Assembly (NCBI GenBank): GCA_035610365.1 | Contig: CM069432.1 | Coordinates: forward strand, 186,233,027-186,297,026 | From: Aquatica leii | Lineage: Eukaryota > Arthropoda > Insecta > Coleoptera > Lampyridae | Length of the DNA stretch: 64,000 bases | Direction of reading: 5' to 3' | In this document: piece after piece, positions 12,415-24,350 of the stretch | Numbering within the stretch: position 1 is the stretch's first letter | Layout: each line of letters begins with the position of its first letter | Notes under the pieces: generated by a model | What the model was told of the DNA's origin: nothing | Database searches by the model: none | The model's input: the letters and a program-made list of their open reading frames with translations, nothing else | Made by a program: the position numbers and the translations under genes

Positions 12415-13340
12415 ATGAATAAAAATATCCAAGAAAAACTGTTCGAAAATTCTCAGAAGATGGAAGAAAATTCTAGAAAAATGGAAGAAAAACTCTCCGA
12501 ACATTCTCAGAAAATGGAGAAAAGTTCTAGAAGTTTAAAAGAGGAAATACGAACGAGCATAGAAAATCAAATCAAAATTGTTCAAGAGGAAACTCAAGCC
12601 AACATGTTAAATTTAAGAGAAGAAATATGCGAAGTTCTGGAAAACGGAAAACAATCTATGAATGAGAAAATAGAAGCAATAGAGGCCAAATTAGAAAACA
12701 GAATAAAACTGCTTGAAGAAAGAATGAACCAAATGAATTATCATGGTGAAGGAAGTGTCACGAGTGAAGATTTAATAATAGACCGCCGGGAAGAAAGCAC
12801 TCACAAGTTTAAGGTTGTACCGCCAAATTTTGATGGTAAAGTTCCATGGTCAACCTACTACAAGCAGTTTGAAGCCGCAGCTATAGCTAATGGTTGGAGC
12901 AACAAGCAAAAAGCGACATCTTTAATAGTGCCCTTACGTGGAGGAGCGCTTGGAATTTTACAAACTGTTCCTGACCACCTACAAGAAAATTACGAACTTT
13001 TAATTTCACGGTTAGAAATGAGATATGGAGATGCTCATCTTCAACAAGTATACCAGGCTCAAATTAAAAGTCGGGTTTAAAAAGCTGCCGAAAGTCTTCA
13101 AGAGTTTAAGGCTGACATCGCTAGACTAGCACGGCTTGCGTATCCTGCAGCGCCAGATATCTTCTTGGAGCAGTTGGCTATTTCAAACTTTTGTAGACGG
13201 CCTCCGAAACAACGAAACGCAGCAGACTCTCCGGTTAGCTCGACCGAAGACATTGGATGACGCTTTAGAAGCAATTTATTTAATTTCGAAAAATCAACAG
13301 AATTTATTAAAATTAATATCAACAATCAACGACTAACTTA
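12415..13340 (+). pseudogene. Gag of the LTR retrotransposon, broken
   Basis: The first open part (12415-13080, 221 residues) has a strongly charged N-terminal coiled coil, residues 1-108, built on repeated QKMEE-type heptads. Then comes the conserved gag core VVPPNFDGKVPWSTYYKQFE at residues 134-153 and SLIVPLRGGALGILQTV after it, typical of insect Ty3/gypsy gag. A TAA at 13078 interrupts the protein. Homologous sequence continues in frame (KAAESLQEFKADIARLARLAY), then shifts frame near 13185 and resumes as FVDGLRNNETQQTLRLARP up to about 13336. The CCHC knuckle, protease and pol are missing. The element is therefore a dead 5' fragment whose 3' side abuts the mariner fossil. Confidence 0.8.
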
Positions 13341-13384
13341 CAAAAAATGGAAATATTTTTAAATAATAAAATCAGAAATACAAC

Positions 13385-14257
13385 AAAAAATCAAAGTCAA
13401 TGCTTGAAGTGACCTCCAAGCATTTCTTGACAATATCTCATCCGCCACTAAGCTCTTGGAAAACCTTGCCAAGAGTATCGCCTGGAATTTGGTTTATTTA
13501 GATAAACTTAGTTTTTAAATACTCTTATAAGAAATAGTCGAGGGTGGTGAGTTTAAAAGATCTAGGAGACCATTATCGTGTTATTGAATAGATCTGGATT
13601 TTTTAATCTAAGTAAAGTACTACAAGTGCAAGATCTATTTGGTCTCTTAAACATTCTTTTTGCTTGACTTGTCAACGCGACTCCAAAGAAGAATGAACTC
13701 AAGATATGGTTACCTTTAATGTCAGCTCAAACGTTAACTTTTTGTGAAAACTTACTATGATCTTCTATTTTTCAGTATTTATTTCTAGAAGACTAATTGC
13801 TACAGTCCAAATGAAAGGTAGCTTCGTAAAAAAATACAATATTTTGTGAGAGTTCTTCTTTCAGTTAAAATATGGTTTTGCAAAACTTTAACCTGCGGTC
13901 AATATCATCTTCGTTTAGTTCTTGGATTGAAACCACTTTATAAAAGTGCCATTTTTCCGATTTTAAGTATTTTAAGACGTTTGTTTGAACTATTTCGTTG
14001 TCTAATACCATTTGGCCAGTGAATGAATGGAAAATTTCTATAAACTTAAGTAGAACGACAACTAATTTTAAGACGATCTTTCACATTGCCCACTTCCAAA
14101 AATTTTTGCTTGTTAATGGTAAATTGTGTAATTAGTTTTCTGTTAGGATATTTGTTATAAAATAAACGCAAACGTAAACTTGTGTGTAAATTCTATCTCC
14201 GCAACCGATCATCATCAAAAGTTCTATTCTTTCCCTTTCACTTAAACGGCTTACCAT
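13385..14257 (-). mobile_element. Mariner-like (DUF4817-type) transposase pseudogene
   Basis: A minus-strand ATG at 14257 begins MVSRLSERERIELLMMIGCG, the N-terminal helix-turn-helix of a mariner-superfamily transposase often annotated with DUF4817. After frameshifts it reads KWHFYKVVSIQELNEDDIDR, RLKFCKTIF, NIVFFYEATFHLD (FSDEATF in the family, so the first catalytic Asp reads as Tyr), QKVNV and GNHIL. It ends with LDYFLWEYLKTK-like and CLEVTS-like segments near 13400. The block order matches a complete gene of about 340 codons, but at least five frame changes and the altered catalytic Asp make it inactive. It lies against the truncated gag fragment, so it either inserted there or marks the deletion junction. 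Confidence 0.75.
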
Positions 14258-14965
14258 TTTCACATAGTTGGGGAAAGAAAAATAAATTTGGAAAACTATT
14301 AAACAATGCTTAATCAGCAAAATGCAACATAAACTTTTAAAGAAACCGAATATCTCAATAACTTTTCTCTGCAGTCACACTTTTTTGACACTTTTTACTC
14401 AGAAAGATGTTTAGAATTTTTCTAACATGCTACCCTTCATCATAAAACACAGCATAATACTTTTCAATTTTAAGTAGTGGTAGTTTACTTCAATATTCTC
14501 ATAATCATTGTCATTTTCTAAAAATAGTTACAAAAGTTTTCATTAAAAAACAAAATATTTTTTTTAAATCAACATTTCAAAATTTTAGTTGGTAGACAGT
14601 TTCTTATGAACAGAAATTAATTTTTTTGTGTTAAGTTTAAAAATAGATAAGTAATGAACGTTTTACTAACATAGATTTTTAAGAAATCTTTAAATAGTAC
14701 ATATTGAGAAATGCAAATTAGTCTTAACGTTCTAAAGCTGCCAATGATCTTCTGGATCTAGCTCTTTTCATATAATTTAAACAAATACTTCATTTACTAA
14801 CGTTAAAGTTTGGTAATTAGATCTTGCTTTTGTACTTATCGCAACAAAAAGTTTTAACAGTTTATTTAACGTTTTAATGTTCTTGTTTAGACGACAATCG
14901 ACCCCCTTCATCCCTGCTTCGTGAATACGCCGCTGTAAAGCACAATGTAGACTAACCATGGTTCG

Positions 14966-14999
14966 GTAATAAATAATAATAAATAAATAATAATAAGGA
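14966..14999. repeat. AAT/AAAT microsatellite
   Basis: About 34 bases of AATAAT and AAATAAAT units, the usual length-variable simple repeat. Confidence 0.8.
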
Positions 15000-15219
15000 T
15001 AATTTAGTAGACTGGCGTTTTTAACTGTTGATTTATTTAGTGTATCAAGTTATATTTGTAAAAATTTGTAAACTATATAACTTCCTGTCACTAGTAAATT
15101 GACTTTGTGTTTTAAATGTAAGCATTTTTAGTAATTTCATAAATTTTATGGTAAACTAAAATGTTTGTTTATCCATTCATAAACTTAAACTTTACGTTAA
15201 ACTACTACTTTTCTAATTT

Positions 15220-15350
15220 AATGCAATCAATATCATCCATATACACCCGAATATCTCCACATACATTTGAAGATATCCACGAACATCAAAGTATCTCCAC
15301 GTACATTCAGGCATATCCAAATATCTACAAGTATATTCATGTACGTCTAA
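15220..15350. repeat. Degenerate tandem repeat of about 20 bp
   Basis: Five or six imperfect units built on TATCTCCACRTACATT follow one another with periods of 18-22 bases. The plus frame stays open through it, but I regard that as a by-product of the repeat. Confidence 0.6.
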
Positions 15351-18295
15351 ACAAGAGAGCCTAAATACATTTACAGTGACCAACCGTTTCAGTATACATT
15401 CACTAAAAGATTTATAGTTGAAACAAAATGTTTGGCTCTTTTCTATTCTTATCCTTATGATTTGTAACTCATCTCGTTTTAGCGCCCTCTCGTTTTTTAG
15501 TTTATTAACTTAAACAATTAAACTTTGCTGATTGTGTTTATTTGCTAATTTTGTCTTTTTTCTGCAAGACTTACTATTGATATAATAATGGTGAATTAAT
15601 ATAAAAATTATGGTACAGATTTAATTTAGTGATTTTACCAATACCGTAATTTTCAACAGTCCCTTTTTTGCAATTTAAGATTTTTTTTTACAATATAAGC
15701 ATATTTTAATTTGGCGTCTCAAAAACGTCCAGTTTAAAATTAATTTTGTGTTTGTTTTTATTAGAATTGTAGTTACATGTATTAACACATTAACGTAACA
15801 GGGCATGCATTTTCTGTTTTGTTTTTTGTAAAATAATTGTGTTAAGGTTTTTTAAATCTTAACTAATAAAGTTCTGAACTAGCAACTGACACGAGTGATT
15901 GCAAAAAGAAAAAAAACAATAAATAAGCTTACTTTGATATATTTTTTTTTTACTATCAGATAAGCCCTCATCTATACACCTCGTCGACTGTCTATAATAT
16001 ATTTATACATTGCTATTACTTATTGAAATTATGACCAAATATTTGTTTTAATTTGTTTTGTTTAAAAAATGTTACTCGTGATAAAAAATATTAAGTTTTA
16101 GAAAAAAAATTAAATAAAAAAAAAGTATTTTTATCAAATAAAAAATTTACAAGTACAACATTTTATCTAAAAACACTGAATTTTTAACAGTTTAAACGTT
16201 TACTTACTTGGTGTCGTGTAAAATCCGGAAAATGATGTAATTTTCAAATTTTTTTTGCCGTTTTAATAAGTAATTATTGAGATTGTATCTGTTTTGAAAC
16301 ACATGTACAAATTTGTTTAAGAAAAAATATTAAAAAACGAAGAAAATCTTGCTCTTCTACGAAAACGTTTGTTTTTTTATTACGGTTTGTTTGGAATAAG
16401 ATAAAAATGTATTGCGTTACAAAGGGCTTGTACGAAGCGTTTGATATAATTTAAGAGCGGTTGCAGCCCTGACAAAGGAGATACAATTGCAGGTCTCAAC
16501 CTATACTAATTAAGTGTTCCATCACAACCAAAATTGACTGGTTTCGGCATTTTGCACATAACGTTTTTGTTTTCTAGATATTTAGAGTAGATCATTTTCA
16601 AAAATCACGTTGTATACTGATATTTTTTTTTGCAATAAACAAGGAAATTGAACAAAAATATTTTTTTTTGCTTAGGCTTTGCTTATTATAACAAATACAC
16701 CTATGTATAATTTTAGTTTAACTAATTCACTCGTTTTAAAAAGCTTTGGTCACCGTAACCGTATTTATAAAATAAACACAGTTCAAAGATAATCACGTGT
16801 AAAATTTTTAGTTTATTAATTTTGTAGTTTTTTTAGTTCAGAGCTGTAAAAGTCTCTTTTGCGTCTTCACCAATATCCAAAACTTTGAATGGAGGTTGTC
16901 TATAAACCATCTTCTAGTTTCTAGTGGTCTGCTCGGCAATTGTAATTCACGTCTCGCCGTACTTGATAGTGTGATCGTAGACATTTTGGCTACAAAACAC
17001 CGCTTAATGCCTCAACAATCTTTGTTAAAAATACGGACAAATGTGTACAATTTTAACAAGAAGTGCACTACCAGAAATACTCTTTTTGCTGATTCTTTAA
17101 ACGAATCGGTTATAACTTTCGCTCAAGTTATAACCAACTCATTTGTAGTGCTCGTTTGCTTTTGCATGTGTCTTATTGTTTTTTATTATAACATCTATGT
17201 TTTTGTAAGTCGATACTTATTAAGAATTGCACAATAACTTTTCACAATTGTCATCTTCAATATAATTCATGTATTTGACATTGTAAAAATTTTCTGAACA
17301 TTTGAATATTTTCGTAATCTCATCAACCTTCAATTTTGCTGATGAAACAAACTGACTTTAAAACTTAGTCTTCCTGTATCTGTTTGTACAAATTTAATAT
17401 TGGCGTCACTTTTGCACTTTACAATCTTAGAAAGAACGGAAAATGTGTAAATAAAAATTATGTTTTTAAAACTAATTGAGCGACCTTATCACCAAACCTT
17501 ATTTTATTTTGAGACATACTCATTCTTTTTTCGTCGGACTGCTTTGTAGATGCTTCGTTTTCACATGTAACTTAGTGATGATTTCCGGTCATAATTATAA
17601 TGCTTAAAAACGCGACAAAAACTTTTGTAGATGTAGAGAAAACAAAATTAGTGTAACAAATTTCTGTCAGACATATGTCAAACGATAATTGAATCTCAAG
17701 CGACACAAAAAGGTTATCTAGTCTGAAAACGTTAAAAGGTAGCGCTTCTTTAATTGCATATAATTTTTGAACGTGTTCTCCAATTCTTATGTAATTTTGA
17801 GAAAATATTTTTAAGATGTTATACATTGATTTAAAAATTTGGTTTTGTTAAACAAATAAAAACAAAAACCAAAGGTTTTTTTAGTTTAAAGCGCTGTTTC
17901 ATATATACCGGGTAATTTAGCTAAAATTATTTTTTTAATATACAGGATGCTCCGTTTTTTTGTAACAGTGACAAATTTAATTTGTAATAACATTTGTATA
18001 AAAAAAATGTTTTATTTATTAAAATCTTTCTGAAGATTCTTGTATTTTTTAAAAACATACAATTGTAAGGCTGTAGCGATAAATGAATATATCTCAAATC
18101 TTACAACTTTTTGATATTACCTAAATTAAACTATGTTCTAACTTGTGCTACTGTAAAATTTGAAAAATATTATTTAGCTTGTTTATTTTTTTCCCCCACA
18201 AGTTTTTGGATATTTGACAAACAAAAATTTCGATTTTTTAACAGCATATTTATACATTTTTAAATTTTTGGTCTAATTTTAAGCTTTAGTTATAC

Positions 18296-19147
18296 CATTG
18301 AGTTATTATAAAAGGAGATAGCATAAAGCATCTAGTTTCTATGTACAAAGTGGAACCACTAGGCGTGGCTTAGTCTACTATCAAGATGGATACTTTGCCA
18401 GGCCCGGATTAGATAAAAATTAAAGTTTTAACATTAATCGCACATTGCAAATTTTTCATCGGTTTATATGTTAGTATACAAAATTAAAATAGTTTATCAA
18501 ATTACTGTAGCTGACATAATTACAATGTTGCAAATGTATAATCATGATTATAAAGTTCAAATACTGTAATTTACTAAGAAAATTATTTAACTGGAGATTT
18601 GTGGATCTACGCAATTAAGCAATATGTGCTTGGATTTTTTTTATCAACTTTATTAGTCTAAAGCAAAGAAAAACTTTTTTAGATTACAGCTAATTTAGTA
18701 AAAAAAAATTAAAACTTATTAATAATATGCAACAAATCAAATGGATTATTTTAAAAAACAGTAATCTAACATTTAAATTTTATTACAATTGATTCTTAAT
18801 AACCAAATTTAAAAAAAAGTAAATTGGGGTATTAATGAATAAATTTATTTAATACTGGTCTGCTTATATTGCGTACATACCTGTGAAATGTAATTCCCAA
18901 TAATACCTTCTTATTTATACCTTTTCCACTATTACAGCTACATAAAACACACAAAACCATCATGCTTTAAATGTTTATAATTAAAAACTAAAAAAACATA
19001 TAAACAAACACAAAAAAATACTATAAACGTTGAAAAAAGGCACCTACTAACATTTGACGTTAGAATGACATAAGTCTATCATCAATATGGCGGTAGTGGT
19101 GTCGTTTTAGAATAAAAAACACGGCCTCCCTATATTATAACTCAATG
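18296..19147. mobile_element. 852-bp non-autonomous DNA transposon with 8-bp TSD
   Basis: Identical 8-bp target duplications (AGTTATAC) flank the unit at 18288-18295 and 19148-19155. The termini are imperfect inverted repeats, CATTGAGTTATTATAAAAGG and CATTGAGTTATAATATAGGG. Subterminal sequences include two direct copies of a TCTAnnATCAAnATGG-like motif, near 18370 and 19072. The interior has no long open frame and no transposase similarity I can see. An 8-bp TSD with CA-ended repeats fits the hAT or P superfamily. The sequence alone does not decide between them. Confidence 0.85.
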
Positions 19148-21143
19148 AGTTATACACATCATACCTGTATTATTAACCGTTCTTAAAATGATTGAACTTT
19201 TACTAATATCGCATTAGTTCACCTATTCAATAACTATTTTTGACAAGAAATAAACATTAAAAATAATTATTTGGCAACAATAACAATTTTATAACATTTT
19301 AACATAAAAAATTTAATTAAGTAGTGTTCGAAGTAATGGCCATTTTATTGTAATCATAAGTCGATTTTTCAAAAATAATTTCTGTAGGCTTTATTCAAAA
19401 TGTTTATCATTAATTTTAAACATTTGATGCAAACTAAACACATAATTTTAAAATGTATACATAAATATAGGATTCTATTTAAAAAATCAAAGTTTTTATA
19501 TGTCAAATATGCAAAAAGTTATAGCAAAATAGACACACTGAATAATATTTTACAGTATCACACGTTAGAACGTAGTTTAATTTAGCTAATATCAAAAAAC
19601 TTAGATCGAAGGTGGTAAGATTTAAGAGATATTATTTTTTTGCTACAGTTCTACAATTGTTGTGTTTTCAAAAAATACAAAAATTTTCAGAAAAGATTTA
19701 ATAACTGTTTCTATACAAATGCTATTATAAATTTATCAAAGAATAAAAAAGCAAAATAAAAGATACCCTAGGTTTAAAGCATTATTTAAGTCATTATTAA
19801 AACGGAGCATTGCGTATATCAAAAAATAAGTTTAATAACATTCAATACAATAACTTTTATATGAATATGTTTTCCGTATTTAATAAATAAACCTTCCAGT
19901 TTACTCAGAACGTTAAATTACTTGGTAAAACAGTAAACGCAACAAAAAAATAATATGAAAACAGAAACATTTATTATAAAAACAAAAAAGTCTAAAGAAA
20001 TCATCAAATACGACATACTCAATTCTAAAAACATAAATAAATAATAGTAAAATATCTTTATTTATTTATGTATGCGTATAATAAATAGTGTTTGTTTTTT
20101 TAAACGTTGAACAAATAATGTATTTTAAAAATTTAAAGGAAAGAATTACTTCTATATTAATATCAATTTTTTTTTATAGTAAAAATAAAACTTGGTTAAA
20201 TCTTGTTTTTTTTTTAAATCTATGTATATTTGTACCTACTTAAAAATCACATGTTGTAGTTCTTAAAACAAATCGGACTAATGACAAGTAATCTAAAAAC
20301 AAATTTTTATTTATTTAAATTATTAGCATTTTGAAATTCAATTACAATTATAAAATAAAACACAATTTACTTTTGAAAGGTACTTATATAGAAAATTATT
20401 GAGTAGAACTTTTGAGATAATTAGATTTTCATTATAAAATGTAAATTAAATAGGTATTAAAAGTTTTGTAAATGTTTGAAATCTAATAATAATGAACAAA
20501 CGCCACAGAAAAAGAAAGATACAGATGGAAAGTATTTTGTTGAAAACTTTTCTCATATCGATTCAAAAATTTTATATGGAGTGTTATGAAATACGTCTGC
20601 TATGTATTATGTAAATTCAAGAAAGTTTAGTGAAGTAGAATAAAACCGAGTATATTTTGCATAACTTTCGAAAGCCACTAAATTAATAAATTTCAATTGG
20701 AATACGCGATGTTGTTTTTCTTGAATGGCAACAATATAATTAAATATGCGCATATAAAGGATTCTTTGACAAATTACACTAACGATATCATTGTAGATTT
20801 GTTGAAAATATAATTATATGGGTTCTAGTTAGTTTTATCCGATTTTCCAGAAACAATTCTATACAAAAGTTTGATTTTATTTTGGTCACGTATACATGCA
20901 TTATTAAAAATCGATGAAATGGTATTACAACAATGCCTACAAGAGCGTTTAGCAGGATGTTCCCCTTTAGACTCGACGCATAAGAACGTGACACTTTTAT
21001 CAATTTTTTGACATTCGCTTTTTATTGGATGTTATTTAGCTTTGTTGAAACTTTTGTAATTTTGTAATTACGTAAATGACATCAACAGCGGACGCATACA
21101 GATTCTTTGATCAATGCCGGATTTAATTAAACGAAATACTTAC

Positions 21144-21275
21144 GTTCTAATTCTTTTCCTTCGCTTGTCCAAATTAACACCGTTTTGTCTCCGCCTTTTA
21201 CTTCACAACGCAATGTAACATCCATGTTTTCTTCTCCAATTTGTTCAGGTGGCGTGTCCATAAACGTAATCGGTA
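21144..21275 (-). CDS. Ig-domain exon, first half of Fasciclin 2-like Ig domain
   Basis: This 132-bp exon encodes PITFMDTPPEQIGEENMDV, then TLRCEVKGG and DKTVLIWTSEGKELE. The cysteine in LRC is the first disulphide residue and the Trp 12 residues later is the invariant core Trp. The second Cys comes 46 residues after the first, in the 5374-5511 exon. It is preceded by an AATTTCAG acceptor and followed by GTAAGT. It begins and ends in phase 1, giving a 90-residue domain across the two exons. The start VPITF follows an Ig1-Ig2 linker in Fasciclin 2-type proteins. Compared with typical insect Fas2 the domain is diverged (KGGDK in place of ADPNP-like sequence), so the gene name is held back. Confidence 0.75.
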
Positions 21276-22480
21276 CTGAAATTTACAAAAACAATCTATT
21301 TAGCATTATAATAAAAAGCATTTTAAAAGTCTTTTAAAAAGTTACCTCATAAATTCGTAAATTAATAAAAAACGTTAAATTACCGAAATAAAAAGTTTTA
21401 TAACGACTTTAAGTTGTAAAACACACAATGACAGTCACTGCTTGCTAAATCTGCGCCGCTTGTATTCACAATTCGCTCGTCTGAAGAATATCAAAACCGA
21501 CTTTTAATAAAGTTTCTCTTAACAAAGATTATATTCTGCTCGTGTGTTTGCACAGTATTTTTTTAGTGTGTGTTTGTTATATAGATTAAAAGGAAACCTT
21601 ATAGGCAATTACGTTTAAAAGTAGTCTATTAACGTTTTTAGAGTGGCTTTAGAGAGACTTAAATTTTTTTTGTTGCTAATCTCATTCAAACAAACATTGT
21701 ATTTATTAAATACCTTATCGTACCTTAATTAATGCAAATTCTACAGTTTATTATACCATTAAGTAGATATACTAAATTACTAGTTTACAGAAAAATGTCA
21801 TACTATATATTAATTATACAAAAATATTTATCCAATATCAAATTTAATTACATGATTAAAAAAATTAAAATAGTAGATATCAAATTAAGACATTAGTTAG
21901 ATTTGGACCAGATGTTTAATTTTTAACAGTATAAACGTTTTCATAAATTTTAAGTAATAATTAAAAAAAATCGTATAAAAACAGTACTAGAAACATGAAA
22001 TAAACATTAATTTACCGTAATTATTTATTAATAACCCAATTTTGCATAATAAATACGTTAACGACAATTCTTAATCCACAAGTTAAGAGTACTAGGAAGT
22101 ATTTGCATGTAAAGATACAAATCACTATCTAAACTAATTAAAATTGAAGTTTTTTTGTGTGCTACCTTCCATTGAATGTGTTATAACATTGCTGCTATAA
22201 CAATGTAACTTATTCCTTAAACAAAATTATACATTTTTATAATAATGTATATGGTTCAAATTAGTAGATTTATTTACATGCTTATTTTACCATTACAAAA
22301 TATTTATAAAAACTAAAGCATATGACCTTTAAATGTTTTTTGTAATTAAATTGGCAAATAATTTAAAAACCATAATAATTATTTTATATTATTTTTCAGA
22401 ATTTAAAAATTGTTTTTAAACTACTGAATATCGAAATAGACGTTAAAATTATTTTATTATGTTTGGCAATCAGTTGGATA
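21276..22480. other. AT-rich stretch upstream of the Ig exon
   Basis: Contains the polypyrimidine tract and AG acceptor of the exon at its low end. A short open minus-strand run near 21430-21500, after a plausible ATTCTTCAG acceptor, has no matching donor. No other feature seen. Confidence 0.45.
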
Positions 22481-22490
22481 CAGTATATCC

Positions 22491-22666
22491 AAAAAAGTTT
22501 TTGATTATTAAAAAAACCTGAGGATTTACTTGTTGCCTTTTTCAAAATTAGTAATTAAAGAGCAAATACTACAGTATATCCGATATATATTTGTTCTTTA
22601 ATTACTAATTTTAAAAAAGGCAACAAGTAAATCCTTAGATTTTTTTAATAATCAAAAACTTTTTTC
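22491..22666. repeat. Long foldback (76-bp arms, 24-bp loop)
   Basis: Arm 22491-22566 (starting AAAAAAGTTTTTGATTATTA) is the near-exact reverse complement of 22591-22666, with about four mismatches, around a short loop. The 10-mer CAGTATATCC occurs immediately before the left arm (22481) and again in the loop (22572). No target duplication was found outside the arms. Confidence 0.9.
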
Positions 22667-23374
22667 AAATTTACTTTAAATGTAAAAAACATAAAATTTA
22701 AAATTGTTATTATTAAACTTAAATCTTTAAATTTGAAACTATATAATTTACATATATCTATAACTAATATATTTGTCTACTAATTAAATTTTAATTTCTA
22801 ACTAACAACAACCACTTTGTTTAATTAGTTTATTTTTATCATGTATTGCAACCATTCATAAGTTTTGGCAATTGCAATAACTTAAAATAATAAAATTTAT
22901 TTACCTATACAAGAAACTTTAGTATACCTTGACTTTATTTATATAAACTTAAGTAAATTTAAGCTGTCCAATATATGTAAATAAGAACAATCATTAATGT
23001 TAATAGCAGGAAGATTGTTATTTGCGCTGTTTAAAGACCGTAAAATTGATAATGAAATTTAATTTATGCAAACGTCATCAATGTCATAAGATAATTATTT
23101 TTGTCAAGAACAATTCATTATCTACTATTATTATTTGTTCAAAATTACATCTATCAATTATATTCTAAAATAAAGTTTTGATTTTTTATATAAAATTTAC
23201 TCATTTTTTTACAAGATTAATTGTATTAATACATACATACTAAGGTTATTAAAAAATGAAATTCTGCTTATATAATTTAAGGTAAAAACATTTAAAATTT
23301 ATTGAATTTTACATTAAAAAAAATTAAAGTTGTGTAATGTGACGTAAAAATTTTGTGTAAATCCACACAATGCT

Positions 23375-23620
23375 AAGAAAATCGTGTAAATTTAGTTAAA
23401 TTTGTATGTAATTTTGAAAGCTTGTTTCAAATTATCAAAACATTTAGTAAATTTTACATGTAATTATGTAAAATTTAACTTTTATGCTAAAATCTTGTTT
23501 AAATGTTTAGAAAAGTGTGTAAATTTACTTAAATTTTTATGCAACTTTAAAAAATTGAGTATAATTAACAAAACATTTAGTAAATTTTACACGTCAAGTT
23601 AAATTTTAACTTGACTGTAG
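23375..23620. repeat. Tandem duplication, period about 131 bp
   Basis: Two successive units each run from a GTGTAAATTTA(G/C)TTAAATTT block to AAAACATTTAGTAAATTTTAC, separated by about 131 bases. The second is moderately diverged. The following 23640-23940 segment is a little GC-richer but unrecognised. Confidence 0.7.
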
Positions 23621-24234
23621 TTTCTCTACTAAAAAAATATTGCCGTTTTAGTGCTTTGGCACTAAATCTGGTATTTGGTATGGTGCTAAAGAATCACATT
23701 TTCATCCGTAACTGAAAGCTGGTGCTTTTTAAGCTCTTGACAACGCTGGTTCAGTTTTTCATAATTTAGCCGGTGTTGTCAAGTTTGGTGAAAAGTCGCT
23801 AAATTTAGATTATTTCAGCGACAAGCAACTTATTTGAATACTTTTCCGGTAACTTTGAGGAATATCTGAAATATTTTATTATGATTATGCTTCAATCATC
23901 AGATTTGGACGAAAAATTTTAGAATACACAATACAAAGAAGACAACAATTACAAAACTAAAAACTAATTGTTTTTAAGATTAAATAGTTGTAATCTAATT
24001 TTTATTACTTATTAAATTTTTGATAAAGCTATGTATGTAAATATAATAGAACTGTAATCTTTAATTTAAGTCTGCATTTACAAGTTTCAATAAATATATT
24101 AAGAAATACAAATAATACAAATAATTATTTATTAATCTTATATGTGTTTGTATGTATGTTTTATAGTAAACTATGTTGTTGGTAGTATTGTTTCTGCTGT
24201 TTTACAAGGTGTATAATAGTATATTATATATTAA

Positions 24235-24335
24235 GGTTGAGAAGTGCATCATTATAACCTAAGCGATAGATTATATCGCGAGACGCGAAGCGTCGAGGGA
24301 TATAAATCGCGCAGGTTATAATGAACTTCTCAACC
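24235..24335. repeat. CpG-rich 101-bp palindrome
   Basis: The ends GGTTGAGAAGT and ACTTCTCAACC are complementary. The next blocks CATTATAACCT and AGGTTATAATG also pair, and the centre (GACGCGAAGCGTC) is itself a hairpin. The interior carries several CpGs in a region that otherwise has very few. It is probably the terminus or core of a foldback/MITE-type element. Confidence 0.85.
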
Positions 24336-24350
24336 GTGTTATATATACAA

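Larger units (their letters stand above)
5512..21143 (-). other. 15.6-kb intron splitting one Ig domain
   Basis: Bounded by GTAAGT at the 21143 side and TTTTTAG at the 5512 side, it separates the two halves of a single Ig domain. It holds TE fossils, described separately, at 7745-8079, 8755-10740, 11715-14257 and 18296-19147. The remaining stretches, 5512-7744, 8080-8754, 10741-11714, 14258-15220, 15350-18295 and 19148-21143, are AT-rich. I see no exon, RNA gene or bounded element in them beyond the small repeats listed. Minus-strand open stretches at 16870-17010 and 17570-17830 look protein-like in places but match nothing I recognise. Confidence 0.7.

Noticed and set aside
16455-16500. CTGACAAAGGAGATAC...GTCTCAACC as another hammerhead or Penelope tail
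   Set aside because: Core bases differ from CTGATGA and GAAAC and no Penelope coding sequence adjoins it. A similar string near 54880 was rejected for the same reason.
16896-17237. 113-codon plus-strand open frame with a hydrophobic C-terminus
   Set aside because: Composition follows local base composition, no homology recognised, and long open frames are expected by chance in this many bases.
17572-17826. Minus frame resembling a retroelement envelope or a cell-surface protein
   Set aside because: No cleavage site, signal peptide, cysteine pattern or neighbouring retroelement genes were found.
21430-21500. Minus-strand exon after an ATTCTTCAG acceptor
   Set aside because: No donor at a compatible position, and stops in the frame required to join the 21144-21275 exon.
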